Assembly: GCF_018413605.1 (NCBI RefSeq)
Contig: NZ_JAHCDN010000005.1
Location: 1-48,670, forward strand
From: Variovorax sp. PCZ-1
Lineage (GTDB): Bacteria > Pseudomonadota > Gammaproteobacteria > Burkholderiales > Burkholderiaceae_C
Reading direction: 5' to 3'
DNA: 48,670 nt
In this document: positions 43,175 through 48,670 of the stretch, piece by piece
How positions within the stretch are numbered: the stretch's first letter is position 1
How the letters are laid out: every line of letters begins with the position of its first letter
Notes under the pieces: model-generated
Databases searched by the model: none
What the model saw: the letters and a program-made list of their open reading frames with translations, nothing else
Told to the model about the DNA's origin: nothing
Made by a program: the position numbers and the translations under genes

Positions 43175-43621
43175 ATGAAATTTCGTATCGCTTTTCTTCT
43201 CGCTGCAAGCACTTTGCTCGCCAGCGTTTCTGCTCAAGCGCAGTTTGCTAAGCCAGAAGATGCCATCAAATACCGCCAAAGCGCCCTGAGCGTGATGGGC
43301 ACGCACACAGGTCGTTTGGGTGCAATGGTCAATGGTCGTGTGCCATTTGATGCACGTGTTGCGCAAGACAATGCTGATGTGATTGCTGCGATGGCCAAAC
43401 TGCCATGGCAAGGTTTTGGCCCTGGCACTGAAGGCGGTAAAGCCAAAGCCAACATCTGGACAGACGCCGCCAAATTCCGCGCCGGTGGCGACAAACTTGC
43501 TGCTGACGCAGCTGCCGTAGCAGCTGCCGCTAAATCCGGCAACCTCGATCAAATCAAAGCGGCATTCGGCACCTACGCTGGCAATTGCAAAACCTGCCAC
43601 GACGAATTCCGTAACCAGTAA
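43175..43621 (+). CDS. Cytochrome c'
   Basis: The 148-residue precursor has a signal peptide (MKFRIAFLLAASTLLASVSAQA). The mature class II cytochrome begins with FAKPEDAIKYRQSALSVMG and ends with the heme site CKTCH (Cys138, Cys141, His142) six residues before the C-terminus, the usual class II place. It forms a four-helix bundle and can bind NO, which is the role often proposed for cytochromes c'. An ACAGGAGC site precedes the start. It is divergent from cytochrome b. Confidence 0.94.
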   Translation: MKFRIAFLLAASTLLASVSAQAQFAKPEDAIKYRQSALSVMGTHTGRLGAMVNGRVPFDARVAQDNADVIAAMAKLPWQGFGPGTEGGKAKANIWTDAAKFRAGGDKLAADAAAVAAAAKSGNLDQIKAAFGTYAGNCKTCHDEFRNQ

Positions 43622-43660
43622 TTTTTCAGTTCCCTCCTCGACAGCCCTCTATGGCTGTTT

Positions 43661-43696
43661 ATGCCCGCAGGTCTTTGGCTTGCGGGCATTTTTTTG
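43661..43696 (+). terminator. Rho-independent terminator after cytochrome c'
   Basis: ATGCCCGCA (43661-43669) pairs with TGCGGGCAT (43681-43689), followed by a run of T. The stem is perfect over 9 bp. Confidence 0.9.
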
Positions 43697-43706
43697 GCCC
43701 ACTGAA

Positions 43707-43774
43707 TTACTATTAAATTAATAGCACTTTGCGCAGTAACTACGCGGGCAAACTGCCAAAAACGCTTAAAAATC
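43707..43774 (+). repeat. Dispersed 65-bp repeat, copy 8
   Basis: TTACTATTAAATTAATAGCA, CTTTGCGCAGTAACTACGCG, GGCAAACTGCC and tail AACGCTTAAAAATCA. The first 20 bases are identical to the reference copy at 17238. Its last bases reach the stop codon of the convergent TlpA-like gene. Confidence 0.8.
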
Positions 43775-44315
43775 AAGCCTTTTGAGCTAACAGCTGCTCA
43801 ATCAGTGCATGCAGCGCCGCAAAATCTGGTTTGCCTACATAGCGCTTCACAATCTCGCCTTTTTTATTCACCAGATAGGTGGTCGGCGTGAGCTTCACAT
43901 CGCCCCAGGCTTTGGCCACTGCGCCTGTGTTGTCGATGGCCACTTTGAAAGGCAAGGCGCGGCTTTGCGCAAAATTCACGACGAAGGCAGGCGGGTCGTA
44001 GCTCATTGCCACGGCCACGGTGTCATAGCCCTGTGCCGCGAATTTGTTGTGGGTCGAAATGATCTCGGGCATCTCGGCAACACAAGTCACGCAGCTGGTC
44101 GCCCAGAAGTTCACCAAAGTCACCTTGCCTTTCATTTGCGCAGTTGTGAAAGGCTTGCCATCGAGCAAGACCATGGTGGAATCTGGTGCGGTTCCTGTGA
44201 AATCTGCCATCTTGCTGCAGCCAGAAAGCGTCAACGCCGCTAAAGCTGCGCCGTTGAACAACGTAGCAGTTGCCAAACGGCGAGACAATGGTAATGATCG
44301 TGGGGCAAGATACAT
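43773..44315 (-). CDS. TlpA-like thiol-disulfide reductase lipoprotein
   Basis: The 180-residue protein has a lipobox LSGC (Cys33) and a thioredoxin-like domain with LDGKPFTTAQMKGKVTLVNFWATSCVTCVAEMPEI. The redox cysteines are Cys75 and Cys78 (CVTC), with the cis-Pro in LTPTTYLVNKKGEIV. This is the TlpA/ResA layout, which reduces disulfides for cytochrome c maturation or related tasks outside the inner membrane. Nearby cytochrome genes fit such a role, but substrate is unproven. Start at 44315 is chosen; a further upstream in-frame extension lacks similarity. Confidence 0.88.
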   Translation of the reverse strand: MYLAPRSLPLSRRLATATLFNGAALAALTLSGCSKMADFTGTAPDSTMVLLDGKPFTTAQMKGKVTLVNFWATSCVTCVAEMPEIISTHNKFAAQGYDTVAVAMSYDPPAFVVNFAQSRALPFKVAIDNTGAVAKAWGDVKLTPTTYLVNKKGEIVKRYVGKPDFAALHALIEQLLAQKA

Positions 44316-44342
44316 CGTCAATTTATCCAAAGGAGCATATTC

Positions 44343-45047
44343 ATGAAACGTCGTCAGTTTAACCAAGCAGGCGCATCTGCGCTTGGCCTGTGCATCGCCG
44401 CCGCCTACCAGCAAGCTTATGCGCTCTCACTCGGTGATTTGACGGATAAAGATGCCAGTGCTGGCCTGAAAACTGCACTTGAGCGCGGGGCTTTGTCCGC
44501 GGTGAGTCTTTTGGGTAAGACCGATGGTTTTCTAGGCAATAACTTAGTGCGGATTCCGCTGCCAGGGTTCCTGAACGACGCTGGCAAGCTGATGAAAAAA
44601 TTGGGGCAAGGCAAAAAAGTGGATGAACTCGTCACAGCCATGAACCGCGGTGCAGAGCAAGCCGTGCCCTTTGCCAAAGATCTGCTCGTGTCTGCCGTCA
44701 AAGGCATGAATGTGACGGATGCCAAGAAAATCCTGGGCGGTGGCGATACATCGGTGACCAGCTTCTTCGCTGAGAAGACGCGCTCACCACTGGGCACTAA
44801 ATTCCTGCCGATCGTGACGAAGGCCACTGAGAAGGTGCAGCTTGCGGATAAATACAACGCCGTTGCTGGCAAAGCCTCCGGCATGGGCTTGGTGAAAAAA
44901 GAAGATGCCAATATTCAGCAGTATGTGACGGGTAAATCCCTGGATGGCCTCTACACCATGATCGGCGAAGAAGAAAAGAAAATTCGCAAAGATCCCGTGG
45001 GCACGGGCAGCGATATTCTCAAAAAAGTGTTTGGCGTATTGAAGTAA
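44343..45047 (+). CDS. DUF4197 secreted protein
   Basis: The 234-residue protein starts MKRRQFNQAGASALGLCIAAAY, a twin-arginine-like motif (RRQF) before a hydrophobic stretch. The body has the DUF4197 pattern: LTDKDASAGLKTALERGALSAVSLLGK, NNLVRIPLPG, and AVKGMNVTDAKKILGGGDTSVTSFFAEKTR. The family has no assigned function. It is divergent from the TlpA-like gene with 27 bp between the starts and has an AAGGAGC site at ideal spacing, so control is probably shared. Confidence 0.86.
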   Translation: MKRRQFNQAGASALGLCIAAAYQQAYALSLGDLTDKDASAGLKTALERGALSAVSLLGKTDGFLGNNLVRIPLPGFLNDAGKLMKKLGQGKKVDELVTAMNRGAEQAVPFAKDLLVSAVKGMNVTDAKKILGGGDTSVTSFFAEKTRSPLGTKFLPIVTKATEKVQLADKYNAVAGKASGMGLVKKEDANIQQYVTGKSLDGLYTMIGEEEKKIRKDPVGTGSDILKKVFGVLK

Positions 45048-45055
45048 CCCCGCTG

Positions 45056-45127
45056 GCATTTTTTCGGCCTTTTCGGCCTCTAGCCAGCGCAGAATGTGCG
45101 CAAAGTGCTACTAATTCAGTAGCATTT
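45056..45127 (-). repeat. Dispersed 65-bp repeat, copy 9
   Basis: Read on the minus strand: AATGCTACTGAATTAGTAGC, ACTTTGCGCACATTCTGCGC, TGGCTAGAGGCCGAAAAGGC. It occupies the gap between the convergent DUF4197 and tautomerase genes. The tail is more diverged than in other copies. Confidence 0.7.
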
Positions 45128-45532
45128 TCATTGAATCTGGGTTGAAAATCCCAAATCGACATCACTCGCTGCCTGCCCACCGCGGATGCCCCAGTGCTCA
45201 AAAGGCACTTCTTGCAAACAGATCAATACATGATCGCGGGGGATGGCAGCAGCGCAGCTTTCCAGATTCGCGACGATGGCTTGATACAAGCGGCATTTGG
45301 CATCCGTGCTTCTGCCCGGAAAGAGCGCAATATTCACCACGGTGCGCTTCTCAGGCTGCGTGAGTGCGGGAGACACCATCATGCGGTGCGGCGCATGCAC
45401 AGCAAGCTTCACATTGCGGTCATTCGCTGGCAGTCGCAAAGTCTCCAATAGGGCACGTTGCACAGCTTCGATGATGTCAATTTCCACCTGTTCGGGGTAG
45501 GTGGTGCGGATGTCGATGGTGGTCAGAGGCAT
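45128..45532 (-). CDS. Tautomerase-family protein
   Basis: The 134-residue protein starts MPLTTIDIR, giving an N-terminal proline after Met removal, the catalytic base of this superfamily. The later segment KLAVHAPHRMMVSPALTQPEKRTVVNIALFPGRSTDAKCRLYQAIVANL resembles the larger tautomerase group (PF14552-like), longer than the 60-residue 4-oxalocrotonate enzymes. It is preceded by the aminotransferase on the same strand with an 81-bp gap. Substrate is unknown. Confidence 0.87.
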   Translation of the reverse strand: MPLTTIDIRTTYPEQVEIDIIEAVQRALLETLRLPANDRNVKLAVHAPHRMMVSPALTQPEKRTVVNIALFPGRSTDAKCRLYQAIVANLESCAAAIPRDHVLICLQEVPFEHWGIRGGQAASDVDLGFSTQIQ

Positions 45533-45613
45533 GATGGCCTCAGTATCTGCGGTTTACAAACAGCGATTGATGAGAAATCACGCGCTTTTGCAAATCACTA
45601 AGACATCAAATGC

Positions 45614-46948
45614 TCAGCCCACATGTTTTTTCACACTCGCAGCCAATACATCCACCATCTGCGCAATCTGCGCCTCGCTCACGATATACGGCGGGCAAAG
45701 CACGAGGTTTTCACCTGCGGGGCGAATGAGAACGCCTTGGTGGAAGCAATCTAGGAAGATGTCGTAGGCGCGTTTGCCTGGTGAGCCGGGCATGGGGCTC
45801 ACTTCAATCGCACCCGCCAAGCCGAGCGTGCGGATGCTCACCACGCCTGGCATGCCTTTGAAGGCGCTGTGCAGCGCATCACCTAGCAGCTTGCCCATCT
45901 TGCCTGCGCGTGCAAACAGATCTTCTTGCTTGAACAAATTCAAAGTAGCAATCGCCGCAGCACAGGCTACAGGGTGGCCGCTGTAGGTGTAGCCGTGGAA
46001 AAATTCCACCACATGCTCAGGGCTGCCGGCATTCATCATCGCGTCGTAAATATGCTCACGGCAGACGACGCCGCCGAGCGGAATCACGCCATTGGTCACG
46101 CATTTGGCGAAATTCAGCATGTCGGGCACCACGCCGTAAAAATCCGCGCCGAAGTTCACACCCAAGCGGCCAAAGCCAGTGATCACCTCATCAAAAATCA
46201 GCAAGATGCCATGCTGATCACAAATCGCTCGTAAGCGCTTCAAGTAATCCATCGGCGGCACATACCAGCCCGCACTGCCCGCAATCGGCTCGACCATGAT
46301 GGCCGCGACATTGCTTGGGTCATGCAAAGGCAAGATGCGTTTTTCTAGATCGTCGAGGAAGTCAGTATCGGTTTGCGGCGCAGCACCGTTGTAATGCGTC
46401 GTGGTGGCATCGTGCACGAAGCGCATGTGATCCACACGCGGCAGTAGTTGCGTGCCATAAGCCTTGCGGTTCGCTGGCAGGCCGCCCACACTCATGCCGC
46501 CGAAGTTCACGCCGTGATAGCCCTTCTCGCGGCCAATAAAGAGCGTGCGATGGCCTTGGCCGCGCGCGCGATGGTAAGCGAGCGCTACCTTGAGTGCCGT
46601 GTCTGCCGCCTCAGAGCCAGAGTTGCAAAACAGCACTTTGTTGAGATCGCTGGGGCACATCGCTGCAATCATTTCGGCGGCTTTGAAGGCTTGGTCATTG
46701 CTGGCCTGAAAGGCGGTGGCGTAGTCCAGAGTATCGAGCTGCTTCTTGATCGCCTCGTTGATTGGCTTGCGGTTGTGCCCCGCGCCCACGCACCAGAGGC
46801 TGGAGATGCCGTCCAGCACCTGCTTGCCATCGTGTGTGGTGAAGTGCATGCCATCAGCCGCTACGAAGACGCGCGGGTCTTTGCGGAAATGGCGATTGGG
46901 GGTGAAAGGCAACCAGTGGTTGTCCATGTTGAAATCGATCAAAGCCAT
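45614..46948 (-). CDS. Omega-amino-acid:pyruvate aminotransferase (class III)
   Basis: The 444-residue protein has class III PLP motifs: HWLPFTPNRHFRKDPRVF, NSGSEAADTALKVALAYHRARG (phosphate site), GREKGYHGVNFGG, LIFDEVITGFGRLG (Asp253) and Lys282 in NFAKCVTNGVIPLGGV. HGYTYSGHPVACAAAIATL is also typical. It resembles beta-alanine/omega-amino-acid:pyruvate aminotransferases, which move an amino group to pyruvate to form alanine. GGAGA at good spacing supports the ATG at 46948 over a TTG at 46960. A repeat copy lies between it and the divergent purU. Confidence 0.92.
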   Translation of the reverse strand: MALIDFNMDNHWLPFTPNRHFRKDPRVFVAADGMHFTTHDGKQVLDGISSLWCVGAGHNRKPINEAIKKQLDTLDYATAFQASNDQAFKAAEMIAAMCPSDLNKVLFCNSGSEAADTALKVALAYHRARGQGHRTLFIGREKGYHGVNFGGMSVGGLPANRKAYGTQLLPRVDHMRFVHDATTTHYNGAAPQTDTDFLDDLEKRILPLHDPSNVAAIMVEPIAGSAGWYVPPMDYLKRLRAICDQHGILLIFDEVITGFGRLGVNFGADFYGVVPDMLNFAKCVTNGVIPLGGVVCREHIYDAMMNAGSPEHVVEFFHGYTYSGHPVACAAAIATLNLFKQEDLFARAGKMGKLLGDALHSAFKGMPGVVSIRTLGLAGAIEVSPMPGSPGKRAYDIFLDCFHQGVLIRPAGENLVLCPPYIVSEAQIAQMVDVLAASVKKHVG

Positions 46949-46972
46949 ACCTGTCTCCAATATATGATTTGG

Positions 46973-47040
46973 TTACTATCAAATAAATAGCACTCCGCGC
47001 AGGATATATGCCGGCGATTGAGCCGTTTTGCTTCAAAAAT
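46973..47040 (+). repeat. Dispersed 65-bp repeat, copy 10
   Basis: TTACTATCAAATAAATAGCA, CTCCGCGCAGGATATATGCC, GGCGATTGAGCCG and tail TTTTGCTTCAAAAAT. It lies in the divergent aminotransferase/purU gap and ends 16 bp before the purU start. The head palindrome is nearly intact. Confidence 0.8.
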
Positions 47041-47056
47041 AGAAGAAAATACAGCC

Positions 47057-47914
47057 ATGGCGATGCAACCCACACCAACCTACATCCTAACCCTGACTTG
47101 CCCAGACCGCATGGGTATCGTGCACGCCGTCTCAGGCTTTCTGTTAGAGCATGGCGGCAACATCGAAGAGGCCGCGCAATACAACGATCACGATACCGGC
47201 TTGTTTTTCATGCGTGTGAGCTTTGCTTGCTCGCTCGATCAAGCCGCGCTGCAGGCTGATCTTTCCGTTTTTGCCGCAGGATTTGGCATGCAATGGCAGC
47301 TCCATGCCGCGCAGCAGCCGATGCGCACTGTGCTGATGGTGAGCCAACAAGGCCATTGCTTGAATGATCTGCTCTTCCGCTGGAAAAGCGGCCTGCTGCA
47401 TCTGGATATCCGCGCCATCATCAGCAACCACCGCGATTTTTATCAGTTGGCTGCCAGCTACAACGTACCGTTTCATCACATTCCGATGGTCAAAGACGGC
47501 AAAGCGCAGGTGGAGGCGCGTCAGCTAGAAATCATCGATGCCGAGGGCGCAGAGCTGGTGATTTTGGCGCGCTACATGCAGATTCTCTCCAATGAGATGT
47601 GCCAAGCGCTTTCAGGCCGAGCTATCAATATCCACCACAGCTTTTTGCCGAGTTTCAAAGGCGCAAAGCCCTATTACCAAGCCCATGATCGCGGTGTGAA
47701 ACTGATCGGCGCAACCGCGCATTACGTGACAGCCGACTTGGACGAGGGTCCGATCATCGAGCAGGATGTCGCGAGAGTCGATCATTCGGATACGGTGGAT
47801 GACCTCACGGCAAGAGGCCGAGATACAGAGAGTCAAGTTCTTGCTCGTGCGGTGAAGTGGCACAGCGAGCACCGTGTTCTGCTCAACGGCCACCGAACTG
47901 TGGTGTTTCGCTGA
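47057..47914 (+). CDS. purU: Formyltetrahydrofolate deformylase
   Basis: PurU hydrolyses 10-formyl-THF to formate and THF to supply formate for purine synthesis. The 285-residue protein has an N-terminal ACT domain (ILTLTCPDRMGIVHAVSGFLLEHG, residues about 9-85). The hydrolase domain contains RMRTVLMVSQQGHCLNDLLF-like sequence, IISNHRDFY, PFHHIPMV, and the catalytic INIHHSFLPSFKGAKPY with LIGATAHYVTADLDEGPIIEQ (Asn, His, Asp). The start could be the ATG at 47057 or 47063; the first is used. The repeat copy just upstream makes the promoter unusual. Confidence 0.93.
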   Translation: MAMQPTPTYILTLTCPDRMGIVHAVSGFLLEHGGNIEEAAQYNDHDTGLFFMRVSFACSLDQAALQADLSVFAAGFGMQWQLHAAQQPMRTVLMVSQQGHCLNDLLFRWKSGLLHLDIRAIISNHRDFYQLAASYNVPFHHIPMVKDGKAQVEARQLEIIDAEGAELVILARYMQILSNEMCQALSGRAINIHHSFLPSFKGAKPYYQAHDRGVKLIGATAHYVTADLDEGPIIEQDVARVDHSDTVDDLTARGRDTESQVLARAVKWHSEHRVLLNGHRTVVFR

Positions 47915-47928
47915 CGATCTGAGTAAAA

Positions 47929-47952
47929 ACACAGCCATCTGCTGGGCTGTGT
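47929..47952 (+). terminator. Hairpin after purU, possible terminator
   Basis: ACACAGCC (47929-47936) and GGCTGTGT (47945-47952) form an 8-bp stem with an 8-nt loop, 14 bp past the purU stop. No T-run follows on this strand, although five A residues precede it. It may be a weak or factor-dependent terminator. Confidence 0.45.
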
Positions 47953-48007
47953 GGGCTTCCTAGGGTAGCAGAATGTCACCGAAACATGGCATAATCCTAG
48001 GTTCGCC

Positions 48008-48093
48008 GGAGAGGTGGCCGAGTGGTTAATGGCAGCAGACTGTAAATCTGCCCTCTAACGAGTACGCTGGTTCGAATCCAGCCCTCTCCACCA
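48008..48093 (+). tRNA. tRNA-Tyr (GTA)
   Basis: The 86-nt sequence pairs GGAGAGG with CCTCTCC in the acceptor stem, has a long variable arm typical of tRNA-Tyr, anticodon GTA in the CTGTAAA loop, GGTTCGAATCC as T arm, and encoded CCA. A CATAAT box at 47990-47995 could be the -10 of a promoter with a leader of only about 6 nt; no good -35 was found. It starts the tRNA-tuf group. Confidence 0.97.
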
Positions 48094-48166
48094 GCGAGAT
48101 GTTTGTTGAGCGTGACGGAATTCGTCCGCTTTTGAAGTTTTTCTGCGTATGCAAAAGAGCTCGAAT

Positions 48167-48240
48167 GCGGGAGTAGTTCAATGGTAGAACCTTAGCCTTC
48201 CAAGCTAATGACACGGGTTCGATTCCCGTTTCCCGCTCCA
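48167..48240 (+). tRNA. tRNA-Gly (TCC)
   Basis: The 74-nt sequence has acceptor GCGGGAG paired with TTCCCGC (one G-U), anticodon TCC in loop CTTCCAA, T arm CGGGTTCGATTCCCG and encoded CCA. It follows tRNA-Tyr by 73 bp. Confidence 0.97.
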
Positions 48241-48299
48241 TAAATATCGTGTTGGCATGGCATCAGAATTTTGAGTTTTAGGTTTTAGCCCTAGTATGA

Positions 48300-48317
48300 A
48301 AAAGGGCAAATGTTTTC

Positions 48318-48325
<8 letters not shown>
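48300..48325 (+). other. tRNA-Thr leader that mimics the 3' acceptor strand
   Basis: AAAAGGGC (48300-48307) can pair with GCCCTTTT (48318-48325), which holds the 5' acceptor strand of tRNA-Thr. The words AAAGGGCA at 48301-48308 and 48382-48389 are identical. The leader could therefore compete with correct folding until it is removed by RNase P. Confidence 0.5.
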
Positions 48326-48392
<67 letters not shown>

Positions 48393-48430
48393 GTTTTTAA
48401 TCGTTGAATCGTACTTTTTCGGAGCAAAGA

Positions 48431-48670
48431 ATGGCAAAAGAGAAATTTGAACGTACCAAGCCCCACGTCAACGTAGGCACGATTGGCCACGTGGACCATG
48501 GCAAGACCACCCTCACCGCTGCTATTACAACGGTGCTCGCCTCCAAGTTCGGCGGCACCGCTAAAGCCTACGACCAGATCGATGCTGCTCCAGAAGAGAA
48601 GGCTCGTGGTATCACGATTAATACCGCTCACGTTGAGTACGAGACCGCCAACCGTCACTACGCCCACGTT
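48431..48670 (+). CDS. tuf: Elongation factor Tu, second copy, N-terminal 80 residues
   Basis: This begins [20 protein letters not shown] after a CGGAGCAAAG ribosome-binding context and contains the GHVDHGKTT loop. It is cut at the window edge after codon 80, the same codon as the left copy. All 80 residues match that copy; 22 codons differ, 12 of them in codons 21-40. Its position after tRNA-Thr is the tufB-type context. The orientation is outward, opposite to the left copy. Confidence 0.97.
   Translation, partial: MAKEKFERTKPHVNVGTIGHVDHGKTTLTAAITTVLASKFGGTAKAYDQIDAAPEEKARGITINTAHVEYETANRHYAHV

Noticed and set aside
47960-48007. A full promoter for the tRNA-tuf group
   Set aside because: CATAAT at 47990 is a fair -10 box but no acceptable -35 was found at 16-18 bp; not listed as a feature.

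Overview
The window looks like a betaproteobacterial chromosome segment, most likely order Burkholderiales and near Comamonadaceae. The basis is the FadN-type fatty-acid operon, the split methionine synthase, Coq7, a Gram-negative porin, and a short interspersed repeat of a kind I associate (from memory, unchecked) with that family. I see no phage, insertion sequence, plasmid gene or CRISPR array. Genes are dense and mostly housekeeping or catabolic.

Layout. The left end (1-4908, minus strand) is the str operon read outward: rpsL, rpsG, fusA and the first 80 codons of tuf, preceded by a CWC-motif protein and a class II glutamine amidotransferase. Next come the N-terminal half of methionine synthase, a DUF4124 protein, pyrE and exodeoxyribonuclease III (5026-8299). 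From 8414 to 17231 lies a fatty-acid beta-oxidation block: a TetR regulator with a near-perfect palindromic operator, acyl-CoA dehydrogenase, a DUF2147 protein, a FadN-type fused enzyme, a DUF4442 hotdog protein, thiolase, and then enoyl-CoA hydratase with a PaaI-like thioesterase. The middle (17320-28631) holds a LysR/oxidoreductase pair, coq7, a porin, a DUF3047 lipoprotein, an orphan oligopeptide-binding protein, a DUF1800-DUF1501 secreted pair, a metallo-beta-lactamase-fold hydrolase and a CorA-type transporter. Region 28653-37740 has a large IMPa-like lipoprotein metalloprotease and a D-amino-acid cluster (LysR, DadA, binding protein, Asp/Glu racemase, amidohydrolase). Region 37972-47914 has a DoxX/extradiol dioxygenase/esterase operon, a lipase and an M20 peptidase, cytochrome b and cytochrome c', a TlpA-like lipoprotein, DUF4197, a tautomerase, an omega-aminotransferase and purU. 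The right end (48008-48670) is tRNA-Tyr, tRNA-Gly, tRNA-Thr and a second tuf, read outward.

The most distinctive features are structural. The two ends are inverted, outward-facing copies of tuf, both cut at codon 80. They encode identical residues but differ by 22 synonymous codons, so the window may be one assembly contig between two tuf copies and also a segment that could invert. A dispersed repeat of about 65 bp with a palindromic head occurs ten times. Eight copies are intergenic; one supplies the last 20 codons of the TetR gene and one lies in frame inside the extradiol dioxygenase. Successive copies mostly alternate in orientation and bracket small gene sets with heads facing inward. 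A second odd element (13939-14041) has two inverted word pairs in the order A-B-A'-B'.

All functional names come from reading translated sequence against remembered families. No database search was run.
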